Source: Alphaproteobacteria bacterium | GTDB lineage: Bacteria; Pseudomonadota; Alphaproteobacteria; Micropepsales; Micropepsaceae | Assembly: GCA_019245415.1 (NCBI GenBank) | Contig: JAFARO010000003.1 | Coordinates: forward strand, 62,001 to 126,000 | DNA length: 64,000 nt | Reading direction: 5' to 3' | Part shown: positions 39,014-48,102 of the stretch, piece by piece | Position numbering within the stretch: position 1 is the first letter of the stretch | Layout: every line of letters starts with the position of its first letter | Position numbers and translations under genes: made by a program | The notes under the pieces: model-generated | Database searches by the model: none | The model's input: only the letters and a program-made list of their open reading frames with translations | What the model was told of the DNA's origin: nothing

Positions 39014-39970
39014 TCACACCAGATTCCGCCCCATCGCCAGGAATTTCTCGCGGCGCTGGCGGCGCAGGTCGTCGCCGGGGATGGGGGTCAATTCGGCGAG
39101 TGCCTTTGCGATCTGCTCGCCGACGCTCATGATCGCTTCCTGCGGTGCGCGATGGGCACCGCCCACGGGCTCGGAAATGATGCCGTCGATGATCTTGAGA
39201 TCGAAGAGATCCTGCGCGGTGATGCGCAAGGCGGTCGCCGCTTCCTGCGCGCGGTCGGCGTTGCGCCACAGGATCGACGCGCAGCCCTCCGGCGAGATCA
39301 CCGAATAGATGGAGTGCTCCAGCATATAGACGCGGTTGGCGGTGGCGATCGCCAGCGCGCCGCCCGACATCCCGTCGCCCACGATGGTGCAGACGAACGG
39401 CACGCGCAGCTCGAGGCCGGCCTGGGTCGAGCGCGCGATGGCTTCGGACTGGCCGCGCTCCTCCGCCGCGACGCCGGGATACGCGCCCGAGGTATCGACC
39501 AGGGAGATCACGGGCAGCCCGAAGCGGCCCGCCATGTCGAACAGGCGCTGCGCCTTGCGGTAGCCCTCGGGCATCGCCATGCCGAAATTGTGCTTGAGGC
39601 GCGATTTGGTGTCGTTGCCCTTCTCGTGGCCGATGATCGCGACCGCCCGGCCGCGAAAGCGCGCCAGGCCCGCGATGACCGCTTGGTCCTCGCCGAACAG
39701 ACGGTCGCCGGCGAGCGGCGTGAACTCGTCGAACAGGTGGCTGACATAGTCGGAGAAATGGGGCCGGTTCTGGTGCCGCGCGACCAGCGCCTTCTGCCAC
39801 GGCGTCAGCTTGGCATAGGTCTCCTTGACGAGCTGGTCGGCGCGGGCCTGCAGCCGCGAGACTTCGCCGTCGATGTTCATCGTCGGGTCGGCGGCCGCGA
39901 GCTGGCGCAGCTCGACGATCTTGCCTTCAAGCTCGGCGATCGGCCGTTCGAAATCGAGAAAGGCGTGCAT
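39014..39970 (-). CDS. accA: Acetyl-CoA carboxylase carboxyltransferase subunit alpha
   Basis: Alpha subunit of the carboxyltransferase that commits acetyl-CoA to fatty-acid synthesis. Standard 318 residues, with FERPIAELEGKIVELR at the N-terminus, IGHEKGNDTKSRLKHNFGMA near 113, SLVDTSGAYPGVAAEERGQ near 160 and SVISPEGCASILWR near 222. A -10-like TATAAC (39979-39984) sits only 8 nt before the ATG and no Shine-Dalgarno is visible, so the leader may be very short. Confidence 0.96.
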   Translation of the reverse strand: MHAFLDFERPIAELEGKIVELRQLAAADPTMNIDGEVSRLQARADQLVKETYAKLTPWQKALVARHQNRPHFSDYVSHLFDEFTPLAGDRLFGEDQAVIAGLARFRGRAVAIIGHEKGNDTKSRLKHNFGMAMPEGYRKAQRLFDMAGRFGLPVISLVDTSGAYPGVAAEERGQSEAIARSTQAGLELRVPFVCTIVGDGMSGGALAIATANRVYMLEHSIYSVISPEGCASILWRNADRAQEAATALRITAQDLFDLKIIDGIISEPVGGAHRAPQEAIMSVGEQIAKALAELTPIPGDDLRRQRREKFLAMGRNLV

Positions 39971-40129
39971 GGAGAGGGGTTATATCCCAAAAGGGCCGGG
40001 AAAGTGGCGAAGACCTTCCCTTCTGTCAACATTGGTTCGCCGCTGCGGGCGGAAGGGAGCTGTCCGATGGCGCGTGACAAGGCTTCGCGCAGAGCCGAAA
40101 ATGCCCCGCTCTGAAAGCGGGGGGAACAG

Positions 40130-40525
40130 ATGGCCGGTCGAGTGTTGCTCTTGATCCTGGGTCTGCTGAACGTGCTCAACGGCGTCTTCATGCTGGCCGC
40201 GCCGGGGGCCTGGTTCGCGATGGTTCCGGGCGTGGCCGCGACCGGCGCTTTCAATGCGCATTTCGTCTACGACGTCGGCATGGCGTACCTCGCCAGCGGC
40301 ATCTTCCTGGCGTACGGCTTTCGCGGCGGACGTACTGCCGCCATCGTCGCCATGACCGGCGCGATCTGGCCGGTGCTGCACGCGCTGATCCACATCGATG
40401 GCTGGCTGACAATGGGCTTTCCGCGCGACAGCCAGGTGGCGACGTCCGAAGTGGTCGGCGTGGTGGTCTTGAGCTTCCTCGGCGCCGTCCTGGCTTGGAT
40501 GCGCCTGCAGCGAGAGCGGGCATGA
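40130..40525 (+). CDS. Small multi-spanning membrane protein
   Basis: A 131-residue hydrophobic protein with about four membrane helices (LLLILGLLNVLNGVFMLAAP; VYDVGMAYLASGIFLAYGF; AAIVAMTGAIWPVLHALIHI; VVGVVVLSFLGAVLAW). It resembles small DoxX/DUF-type membrane proteins but was not assigned to a named family. Its stop overlaps the start of the AhpD-like gene (ATGA), suggesting joint function. Confidence 0.7.
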   Translation: MAGRVLLLILGLLNVLNGVFMLAAPGAWFAMVPGVAATGAFNAHFVYDVGMAYLASGIFLAYGFRGGRTAAIVAMTGAIWPVLHALIHIDGWLTMGFPRDSQVATSEVVGVVVLSFLGAVLAWMRLQRERA

Positions 40526-41067
40526 TCAAATATCTCTTGCATCGCATCGTCGCGCGCATGGAGCGCCGCTACGATTACGATGCGACCTATCTGCACGAGC
40601 TGGTCGACATTTCCCCGTCCGCCGCGCGCCGCTATGTCAAGGCGCAGACGGCCGGGCGCTGGCAGGGACCGGCGCCGCGCGACGCGTGGCATGCCGCCGC
40701 CATCGGCGGGGCGCTGGTGGAGGATTGCGGTCCCTGCGTGCAGATCGCCTCGGATATCGCGCTCGAAGCGGGGATGCCGCCGGCGACGATTGCGGCGCTG
40801 CTCTCGGGCGCGGCCACCGATCCCGATGCACAGCTGGGCTTCGATTATGCCCGCGCCCTTCTCGCCGGCGGCGAGCGGTTCGAGGAATTGCGCGACGCCG
40901 TGCAGAAGCGTTTCGGCAAGCAGGGGCTCGTCGCGTTGTCGATGATGGCGATGTACGCGCGCAATTTCCCGGTGCTCAAGCGCGCGCTCGGCCACGCCAA
41001 GGCGTGCCGGAAAGTGCGCGTCGGGAGCGCAGAGGTGGCGGTCGCACAGGAGCTCAAGGCCGCCTGA
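40522..41067 (+). CDS. AhpD/carboxymuconolactone-decarboxylase-like protein
   Basis: A 181-residue helical protein. The segment GGALVEDCGPCVQIASDIAL near residue 70 resembles the ExxxxCxxC site of AhpD-like alkylhydroperoxidases, with the Cys pair in CGPC; the His that normally follows four residues later is replaced by Ala. The rest is helical without further motifs. A peroxide-reducing role is possible but the missing His lowers confidence. It is coupled to the membrane protein upstream and ends 1 nt from the convergent GLUG gene. Confidence 0.6.
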   Translation: MIKYLLHRIVARMERRYDYDATYLHELVDISPSAARRYVKAQTAGRWQGPAPRDAWHAAAIGGALVEDCGPCVQIASDIALEAGMPPATIAALLSGAATDPDAQLGFDYARALLAGGERFEELRDAVQKRFGKQGLVALSMMAMYARNFPVLKRALGHAKACRKVRVGSAEVAVAQELKAA

Positions 41068-41068
41068 T

Positions 41069-42565
41069 CTACTGCGGATTGGCGATCAGGTACGGGAAGC
41101 CGCCGTTGACGCCTGCATTCTCGGACCAGATGGTCGCATCGAATCCGCTCGGGAGTCCGCTCTGGAATTGCGCGGTCGTAAGGCCGGTGACGCCGGGATA
41201 GTTCGTGTTGTTGCCGACGCCGTGGCTTTGCCCGCTGGTCTCGACGTCCCAATAGGTGTCGGTCAAATCGTTCGGCCCCATGTCGTTGCCTATGAGGCCG
41301 CCCACCGCGTTGCCGGAGCCGCTGGAGACGGCGCCCGTGGCATAACAATCGGCGACGGGCGCATCGTTGATGCCGATGAGGCCGCCGACGGTGGAGTTCA
41401 CGCCGCCACCGACGAACCCCGTCGCATAGGAATTGTCGACCGGATGCTGGCCCTCGTTGTCGCCGACAAGGCCGCCGGCCACGCCGTCGTCGCCGACGGT
41501 CACGGTCCCGGTCGCGAAGGAGCCGGTGATGCGATAGACGCTGAACTCCGTCGAACCGACCAAGCCGCCGGCGATCCATCCCTTGTCGCCCGCGACCTTC
41601 GCGCTGGAAGACGAATTCTCGATAAGCCCTCCATCGAGAAAGCCGACGAGGCCCCCTGCGCCATTCGCGGCGCTGGTGCTGTCGCCCTTGCCCGTCACCG
41701 TGCCGGCGGCGCGAGCGTTGCTGACTGTACCGCCGCCCAGCAGGCCGCACATGCCGCCGACGAACGAGCCCGGCGCGGCGGCGACGCTGCCCGAGACGCT
41801 GACATCGCTCACCTGCACGCAGCCGCCGGCCAGCAAACCGACGGTCCCATTCGTGCCCGTCGATTTGACGCTGGCATGATCGAGGTGGAAGTGGCGGACC
41901 GCGCCGACCTGGTAAAACAGTCCTACATGCACGCCCCGCAGGGAGACGCTGATCTTGAGGTTCCTGATCGTGTTGCCCAGGCCTTCGAAGGTGCCCTGAA
42001 ATATCATGCCCGGGTCGGTGGGATAGATCCCATCGGGCCCGGCATCATAGTCGCGCACCAAGGCGATATCCTTCGTCGGGTGCTGCGTGACGGAATCTGT
42101 CAGCTGCGAGATATCGGCGACCAGCGCGTAATCGTCGCCGTTGATGACGAGATCGCTTGCCGTATCCAGGAACGAGATTTTTCCCTTGCCGGCAAACGCG
42201 AAATTCGAGTCGGACGACGTGTCGGTGTCGATGGTCAGGGCACTGGTGCCGTTGACAGCGATCGGCTGCTTGACGATCAGCGCGCGAAAGGCCTCCAGCG
42301 TGAGCCGATGCGTGCTCGACCACGCGACCGCTGCCGAGACCACGATGTCCTTGGAGCGCGAGGTCGACTGGACCGCGATGTCTCCTGACGCGAGCATCGC
42401 CGTCAGCTCGTCGGCATTCAACACGCCCCGTGCGGAAGTCGTGGTGCAGAGGCCCGCGGAACAGGAGACATTGTGCGTCGGCGCGGCCGATATGGTCAGC
42501 GTGGCCTCGGCTCTCGATGCGGCGCAGGCGAGCAGAACGATCCCCAGGGAGAGACGGCGCGGCAT
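41069..42565 (-). CDS. Secreted GLUG-repeat beta-helix protein
   Basis: A 498-residue exported protein. A signal peptide (to about residue 21, AASRAEA) is followed by a region resembling filamentous-haemagglutinin passengers, a LGNTIRNLKI segment and about six GLUG-type repeats (GGLVGFLDGG, AGGLVGSTE, AGGLVGDNEG, VGGLIGIND, VGGLIGND) between about 240 and 430. The end TDTYWDVETSGQS ... GFPYL is typical of large adhesins. No autotransporter barrel or TpsB partner gene is nearby, so the export and anchoring route is unknown. Confidence 0.7.
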   Translation of the reverse strand: MPRRLSLGIVLLACAASRAEATLTISAAPTHNVSCSAGLCTTTSARGVLNADELTAMLASGDIAVQSTSRSKDIVVSAAVAWSSTHRLTLEAFRALIVKQPIAVNGTSALTIDTDTSSDSNFAFAGKGKISFLDTASDLVINGDDYALVADISQLTDSVTQHPTKDIALVRDYDAGPDGIYPTDPGMIFQGTFEGLGNTIRNLKISVSLRGVHVGLFYQVGAVRHFHLDHASVKSTGTNGTVGLLAGGCVQVSDVSVSGSVAAAPGSFVGGMCGLLGGGTVSNARAAGTVTGKGDSTSAANGAGGLVGFLDGGLIENSSSSAKVAGDKGWIAGGLVGSTEFSVYRITGSFATGTVTVGDDGVAGGLVGDNEGQHPVDNSYATGFVGGGVNSTVGGLIGINDAPVADCYATGAVSSGSGNAVGGLIGNDMGPNDLTDTYWDVETSGQSHGVGNNTNYPGVTGLTTAQFQSGLPSGFDATIWSENAGVNGGFPYLIANPQ

Positions 42566-42685
42566 GCAATTCCCCGTGAAGGCCTGGGCGAACGCTAGGT
42601 TGGCCTTGCGGCAGGTTGCAATGGCCTCGCGCTCATTTTATCGCTTTATGACCGGCTGCCGGGATCGATTTACAAGGGAAACCAC

Positions 42686-43783
42686 ATGGCCGACGCTCCT
42701 CAGGACGACCGCCAGCAGAAATTCTCCGGCACCCAGGACGTGCGCGAGGCGCACCGCTTCGATGTCGCAAGGCTGGAGGCCTATCTCGCCGGCAGGATCG
42801 AAGGCTTCCGGACCCCGCTCGAGGTCCGCCAGTTCAAGGGCGGGCAGTCGAACCCGACCTACCAGTTGGTCACTCCGAACCGCAATTACGTCCTGCGCCG
42901 CAAGCCGCCGGGAAAGCTGCTGCCGTCCGCCCATGCCGTCGACCGCGAGTACCGCATCATCTCGGCGCTCCATCCCACCGGCTTCCCGGTCGCCAAGCCC
43001 TATCTGCTTTGCGAGGACGAAAGCGTCATCGGCACGATGTTCTATGTGATGGATTGCGTCGAGGGCCGCATCTATTGGGGACCGCTGCTGCCGGACCAGT
43101 CGCCCAGGCAGCGCGGCGAGATCTACGATGCGATGAACGAGACCTTCGCGCGGCTGCACAACATGGATTGGCGCAAGCTGGGACTGGAGGATTTCGGTAA
43201 GCCCGGCAACTATGTCGGCCGCCAAGTGGCGCGCTGGACCAAACAGTACAAGGCTTCGGAAACAGAACGCATCGACGAGATGGAAAAGCTCATCGCGTGG
43301 CTGCCGCAGCATTTGCCCGCCGACGCGCGCGACTCCATCGTCCACGGCGACTATCGGCTCGACAACATGGTCCTGCATCCCACGGAGCCCAAGGTGATCG
43401 CGGTGCTCGACTGGGAACTCTGTACCATCGGCGACCCGATGGCCGATTTCACCTATCACCTGATGCAGTGGATGATGCCGGAGGGCGGCACCGGCGGCGG
43501 CACCGGCAGCCTGCTCGGCGTCGATCTCGCCGCGATGGGGATTCCGACCCTGGAGGCCTATACGCAGGCCTATTGCCGGCGCACCAACAGGCCCACGGTT
43601 CCCAACATGGACTACTACGCCGCCTACAATTTCTTCCGGCTGGCGGGCATCCTCCAGGGCATCGTCGGCCGCGTGCGCGACGGAACGGCGTCCAACGCCA
43701 ACGCGGCGCAGAATGCCGCCGCGGTCCGTCCCCTCGCCGAGCGCGGCTGGCATTTCGCCAAGCGGGCCGGCGCGCCGGGTTAA
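42686..43783 (+). CDS. APH-family phosphotransferase (ACAD10/11 kinase-domain-like)
   Basis: A 365-residue kinase-fold protein like the N-terminal domain of ACAD10/ACAD11 and LvaA, which phosphorylate 4-hydroxyacyl-CoA. Motifs: VRQFKGGQSNPTYQLVTPN (glycine-rich loop), YVLRRKPPGKLLPSAHAVDRE, the catalytic loop VHGDYRLDNMVLHP near 222 and LDWELCTIGDPMADF near 245 (metal-binding Asp). The substrate is inferred from family only. An acyl-CoA dehydrogenase of the matching type lies 1.6 kb away on the other strand. Confidence 0.85.
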   Translation: MADAPQDDRQQKFSGTQDVREAHRFDVARLEAYLAGRIEGFRTPLEVRQFKGGQSNPTYQLVTPNRNYVLRRKPPGKLLPSAHAVDREYRIISALHPTGFPVAKPYLLCEDESVIGTMFYVMDCVEGRIYWGPLLPDQSPRQRGEIYDAMNETFARLHNMDWRKLGLEDFGKPGNYVGRQVARWTKQYKASETERIDEMEKLIAWLPQHLPADARDSIVHGDYRLDNMVLHPTEPKVIAVLDWELCTIGDPMADFTYHLMQWMMPEGGTGGGTGSLLGVDLAAMGIPTLEAYTQAYCRRTNRPTVPNMDYYAAYNFFRLAGILQGIVGRVRDGTASNANAAQNAAAVRPLAERGWHFAKRAGAPG

Positions 43784-43794
43784 CAGGGCGTTAG
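43780..43794. promoter_or_regulatory. CtrA-like binding site
   Basis: TTAACAGGGCGTTAG matches the CtrA consensus TTAA-N7-TTAA at seven of eight positions. It lies 70 bp upstream of the PAS histidine kinase start and at the 3' end of the kinase-like gene. Confidence 0.35.
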
Positions 43795-43864
43795 CCACGC
43801 TGCGGAAGCCTCCCTTAACGCGATGAGCCTAAGGTGCGTCGCCGCAGTGGCGGGACGCAGGAGC

Positions 43865-45409
43865 ATGTCCGACGAGATGGCCGGGACCGAAATCCAGCAG
43901 AGCCTGGCGCAGGAGCGTGCGCATTTCGATCTCGCCGAGCGCGCCGCGCGCTTCGGCTATTGGCGCTTCGACATGGTCACCAACACGACGTTCTGGTCGC
44001 CGGGCATGTACCGGCTGCTGGGGCTCGAGCCCTCCGAGCGGCAACCGGACAGCGATTGGCTGCTCGAGCAGATGCTCCCCGAGGACAAGGCTGCGGTGCA
44101 GGCCGTGATCGCAAACGCCATCCGCAGCCGCAAGCCGTTCTCCTATCGCACGCAGACGCGCGATCCCCAGTCGCCGGTGCAGATCGTGGATACCCAGGGC
44201 GAAGTGGCGGTTGCCGAGAACGGTCGCGTCGTCGCGGTGATCGGGGTCTGCTACGACGTCACCCAGCAGGTCAAGGCCGAACAGGCGCGCGAGCAGGCGC
44301 AACGCATGTACCGGCTGATGACGGAGGAAGCCTCCGACATCATCCTGCTCTATGACGACCAAAGCCGCATCCTGTTCGCCTCGCAGGCGCTTGAACGCGT
44401 CCTGGGCCGCAACGTCCTGGAGATCGAACAGGGCCGCTTCTTCGATCTGGTGCACCCCGACGATCTCGAAGCGGCGCATGCGCTGGACCAGCGCCCGCCT
44501 GCCGGCAAGACGACGACCGCGACCTTCCGCCTGCGCCATGCGCGCGGACACTATGTCTGGATCGAGGTGACGACGCGCGCGATCTACGATGCCGAGACGG
44601 GCGCCTTCCGCAATCTGGTCAGCGTGTCGCGCGACGTCACGGAGCGCAAGCTGCAGGAGCTGGAGACCAGGGCCGCGCGCGAGCGCGCCGAGGCCGCGAG
44701 CAAGGCCAAGTCGCGCTTCCTCGCCAACATGAGCCATGAGCTGCGCACCCCCCTCAATGCCGTGATCGGCTTCACCGATTTGATGCGTCAGCGCACCTTC
44801 GGCCACCTCGGCAGCCCGCGCTACGAGGAATATGCCACCCTGATCTATGACTCGGGCCAGCTTCTCCTCGACCTGATCACCGACATGCTGGACATGGCCA
44901 AGATCGAGGCCGGCAAGCTGGAGCTGAACCTCGAGCGCGTCGACCTGACGGGCACCGTCGAAGACGCCGTTCGTCTGCTGACGGACCGTGCGGAGAATAA
45001 CGGTCTGGAAATCTCGGTATCCCTGCCGAGGCAGCCGCTCATGTTCGTGGCGGACCGCCGAGCCGTGAAGCAGGTACTGCTCAACCTGCTCACCAATGCC
45101 ATCAAGTTCACCCCCGCGGGCGGCCAGATCGACGTCGTCGTGCGCACCAAGGACAACCGGGTCAGCTTGAGCGTGCGCGATACCGGCGTCGGCATCCCGG
45201 CGCACGAACTGCCGCGCCTGGGCAGGCCGTTCGAGCAGGTTTGCGGCGACCCGATGCTGGCCAAATCCGGGACCGGCCTCGGCCTCGCGCTCGTGCGCGC
45301 GCTGGTCGAAAAGCACGGCGGCACGCTGCGCATCGAGAGCGAGGAAGGCATCGGCACCGAGGTGACGGTCGAGTTCCCACTCATGCCGGCCAAGCGCGCC
45401 GCGGCGTAA
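43865..45409 (+). CDS. PAS-PAS sensor histidine kinase
   Basis: A soluble 514-residue hybrid-lacking histidine kinase. It has two PAS/PAC units (about 20-140, with GYWRFDMVTNTTFWSPGMYR; and 145-275, with SRILFASQALERVLGRN), a HisKA domain with the phospho-His in NMSHELRTPLNAVIGF near 290, and a HATPase with LLNLLTNAIKFTPAGG (N box), RDTGVGIP and GTGLGLALV. No membrane segment is seen, so it senses a cytoplasmic cue. No response regulator is adjacent (orphan). The start at 43865 is chosen over 43823 because AGGAG lies nearby; a further ATG at 43877 is also possible. Confidence 0.92.
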   Translation: MSDEMAGTEIQQSLAQERAHFDLAERAARFGYWRFDMVTNTTFWSPGMYRLLGLEPSERQPDSDWLLEQMLPEDKAAVQAVIANAIRSRKPFSYRTQTRDPQSPVQIVDTQGEVAVAENGRVVAVIGVCYDVTQQVKAEQAREQAQRMYRLMTEEASDIILLYDDQSRILFASQALERVLGRNVLEIEQGRFFDLVHPDDLEAAHALDQRPPAGKTTTATFRLRHARGHYVWIEVTTRAIYDAETGAFRNLVSVSRDVTERKLQELETRAARERAEAASKAKSRFLANMSHELRTPLNAVIGFTDLMRQRTFGHLGSPRYEEYATLIYDSGQLLLDLITDMLDMAKIEAGKLELNLERVDLTGTVEDAVRLLTDRAENNGLEISVSLPRQPLMFVADRRAVKQVLLNLLTNAIKFTPAGGQIDVVVRTKDNRVSLSVRDTGVGIPAHELPRLGRPFEQVCGDPMLAKSGTGLGLALVRALVEKHGGTLRIESEEGIGTEVTVEFPLMPAKRAAA

Positions 45410-45425
45410 GTCCGGTGCTACGCTT

Positions 45426-46667
45426 CTACTCCGCCGCCACGCGCTTCGGACGCGGGACGTGCTTGCCGTATTCCAGCCGCGCGATGGTGCGGTTGTGCAC
45501 CTCGTCGGGGCCGTCGGCGATGCGCAGGGTGCGCTGGCTTGCATACATGCGCGCCAGGCCGGAATCCGTCGTGACGCCGCCGCCGCCCCAGGCCTGGATG
45601 GCATCGTCGATGATCTTCAGCGCCATGCGCGGTGCCGCCACCTTGATCATCGCGATCTCGGTGCGCGCGACCTTGTTGCCGACCTTGTCCATCATGTCGG
45701 CGGCCTTGAGAGTCAGCAGCCGGCACATGTCGATGTTGGTGCGCGCTTCGGCGACGCGCTGTTCCCATACCGAGTGGTCCGCGATCTTCTTGCCGAAGGC
45801 CTCGCGCGAAAGCAGCCGCTTGACCATGATCGAGAGCGCGCGTTCCGCGACGCCGATGGTGCGCATGCAGTGATGGATGCGGCCGGGCCCGAGGCGGCCC
45901 TGCGCGATTTCGAAGCCCCTGCCCTCGCCGAGCAGCAGGTTCTCGACCGGGACCTTGACGTCCTTGAGCACGACCTCGGCATGGCCGTGCGGCGCGTCGT
46001 CATAGCCGAACACGGGCAACATGCGCTTGACCTCGACACCGGGCATATCGCGCTCCACCAGGATCTGCGATTGCTGGCTGTGACGGTCGCCGTCGACGGA
46101 GTTCTTGCCCATGACGATCATCACCTTGCAGCGCGGATCGCCGACGCCGGACGACCACCATTTTCGGCCGTTGATCACATAGTGGTCGCCGCGGCGCTCG
46201 ATGCGGGTCTCGATGTTGGTGGCGTCGGAGGATGCGACCGCGGGCTCGGTCATCAGGAAGGCCGATCGGATCTCTCCGGCCAGCAGCGGCTTCAGCCATT
46301 TGTCCTGCTGATAGGGGCTGCCGTAGCGCTCGAGCACTTCCATGTTGCCGGTGTCGGGTGCGGAGCAGTTGAACACTTCCGAGGCGAAACCGACATGACC
46401 CATGATCTCGGCCAGCGGCGCATATTCGAGGTTGGAGAGACCGGCGCCGTGTTCGCTTTCGTTCAGAAACAGGTTCCACAGGCCCTGCTTGCGCGCCTTG
46501 GCTTTGAGGTCCTCGACGACGGGCACCACGATCCAGGGATCGCCCTTGGCGCGCGCCGCCGCCATCTGCTCTGTGTAGACCGCCTCCGCGGCGTAGACGT
46601 GCTGGTCCATGAACGCCTGGACGCGGCTCATCCATTCCTTCTGGCGCGGCGAATAGTCGAAATCCAT
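45426..46667 (-). CDS. Acyl-CoA dehydrogenase (ACAD10/11-like)
   Basis: A 413-residue FAD flavoprotein with the four-domain acyl-CoA dehydrogenase fold: [38 protein letters not shown] (FAD/substrate loop), [21 protein letters not shown] and the C-terminal [16 protein letters not shown] ... [15 protein letters not shown]. The sequence style (WWSSGAGDPRC-type loop) is that of ACAD10/11 and bacterial relatives. Its 3' end meets the histidine kinase gene. It may act with the kinase-like protein at 42686. Confidence 0.92.
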   Translation of the reverse strand: MDFDYSPRQKEWMSRVQAFMDQHVYAAEAVYTEQMAAARAKGDPWIVVPVVEDLKAKARKQGLWNLFLNESEHGAGLSNLEYAPLAEIMGHVGFASEVFNCSAPDTGNMEVLERYGSPYQQDKWLKPLLAGEIRSAFLMTEPAVASSDATNIETRIERRGDHYVINGRKWWSSGVGDPRCKVMIVMGKNSVDGDRHSQQSQILVERDMPGVEVKRMLPVFGYDDAPHGHAEVVLKDVKVPVENLLLGEGRGFEIAQGRLGPGRIHHCMRTIGVAERALSIMVKRLLSREAFGKKIADHSVWEQRVAEARTNIDMCRLLTLKAADMMDKVGNKVARTEIAMIKVAAPRMALKIIDDAIQAWGGGGVTTDSGLARMYASQRTLRIADGPDEVHNRTIARLEYGKHVPRPKRVAAE

Positions 46668-46774
46668 GGCAGGCTCCTCGATGCGTGGGATAGCGATGGG
46701 GCAAGTCTAGCGCTCTATCGCCAAGCCGGCCAAACGGTATTTGACAGCGCCGGGCGGCCCCGGCATCAACCGCC

Positions 46775-47368
46775 ATGCTTCTGTGGATGGGAATTCTCCT
46801 GATCGCGGCGGGACTGGCGGCGATCGCCGTCGACCGGCAAAGCTCGCATGCGATCTACGATCGCGTGGGCGCGGGGTTCTGGCGCTTCCTGGACGCCACC
46901 ACCCACCTCGCCAAAGCGTCTCATTGGCTGATCGCCGCCGCGCTCCTCTACGCCGCCGCATGGTTCTGGCACTTCGCGGCGGCGCAGCGGGTGGCGCTCG
47001 CCTTCGTCGCCAGCGTGGCGGCGGGGAGCGTCATCCTGCATGCGATCAAGCTGGTTCTGGGGCGGCGCCGGCCGCGCGATGACATCGAGATGGGTTTGTA
47101 CGGCTTCGAATTCCTGGCCTTCGATCTCGACCACAATTCCTTTCCGTCGGGCCATGCCTTGACCATCACCTGCGTCGCGGTCGTCGCGAGCGCGATCTGG
47201 CCGATGCTGTGGCCGCTCTGGTTCGCCGTGGCGGCATGGCTGGCGCTGACGCGAGCCCTGCTCACCGCGCATTATCTGAGCGACGTGCTCGTCGGTGCCG
47301 GCATCGGCATGATCGCGGCGCGCGAGGCGTCGCTCCTTCTGCTGGCGCAGACGCCGGGCTGGTTCTAA
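46775..47368 (+). CDS. PAP2-family membrane phosphatase
   Basis: A 197-residue polytopic phosphatase with the complete acid-phosphatase signature: KLVLGRRRPRDD near 92, NSFPSGHALTITC near 123 and TRALLTAHYLSDVLVG near 160. Likely substrates are lipid phosphates such as undecaprenyl diphosphate or phosphatidate. The last base of its stop is the first base of the terC ATG (TAATG), so both are translated together. Confidence 0.9.
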   Translation: MLLWMGILLIAAGLAAIAVDRQSSHAIYDRVGAGFWRFLDATTHLAKASHWLIAAALLYAAAWFWHFAAAQRVALAFVASVAAGSVILHAIKLVLGRRRPRDDIEMGLYGFEFLAFDLDHNSFPSGHALTITCVAVVASAIWPMLWPLWFAVAAWLALTRALLTAHYLSDVLVGAGIGMIAAREASLLLLAQTPGWF

Positions 47369-48102
47369 TGCTGAATCTGATCTTCTCCGCCGACGCTTGG
47401 GTCGCGCTTCTGACCTTGATCGTGCTCGAGGTCGTGCTCGGCATCGACAACATCATCTTTCTCTCGCTCGCGGCGAACAAGCTGCCGGCGCCGCGACGGC
47501 CCACGGCGCGGCGCATCGGATTGAGCCTGGCGCTGGTCATGCGGGTGATTCTGCTGTCGAGCATCGCCTGGATCATTTCGCTGTCTCATCCGGTGCTGAC
47601 AGTTTGGGGCATGGGGTTCTCCTGGAAGGACATCGTGTTCTTCGCCGGCGGCCTCTTCCTGCTGACCAAAAGCACCCGAGAGATCCACGGCATGGTCGAA
47701 GGCGAGGAGCACGCTCACACCGGCGCTGGCGCGACCATGCTCTCAGTCGTCATCCAGATCGCGATGTTCGACATCGTGTTCTCGGTCGATTCCGTGGTCA
47801 CGGCGGTGGGCATGGTGGAGCAGCTCCCCGTCATGATCGCCGCCGTCGTGCTGGCGATGGTGGTGATGATGTTCGCCTCCGGCCCGGTCGCCGATTTCGT
47901 CGAGCGCCATCCCACCGTCAAGATGCTGGCGCTGAGCTTCCTGCTGTTGATCGGCACGTCGCTGGTGGCGGACGCGGCGCATTTCCACATCCCGCGCGGC
48001 TACCTCTATTTCGCCGTCGCCTTCTCCGGCCTCGTCGAATTCCTCAACCAGCGTGTGGCGGGAAACAAGGCCGGCGTCGAGGGCAAAAAAAATCGTCGCT
48101 AG
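47368..48102 (+). CDS. TerC-family integral membrane protein
   Basis: A 244-residue protein with about seven membrane helices of the TerC/YgdQ family. The family acidic motifs are visible in LEVVLGIDNIIFLSLAANKL and IAMFDIVFSVDSVVTAVGM, and HFHIPRGYLYFAVAFSGLVE near the end. Members are linked to metal efflux (manganese) and tellurite resistance; the substrate here is not evident. Its A-rich end (GKKNRR) is normal. Confidence 0.9.
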   Translation: MLNLIFSADAWVALLTLIVLEVVLGIDNIIFLSLAANKLPAPRRPTARRIGLSLALVMRVILLSSIAWIISLSHPVLTVWGMGFSWKDIVFFAGGLFLLTKSTREIHGMVEGEEHAHTGAGATMLSVVIQIAMFDIVFSVDSVVTAVGMVEQLPVMIAAVVLAMVVMMFASGPVADFVERHPTVKMLALSFLLLIGTSLVADAAHFHIPRGYLYFAVAFSGLVEFLNQRVAGNKAGVEGKKNRR

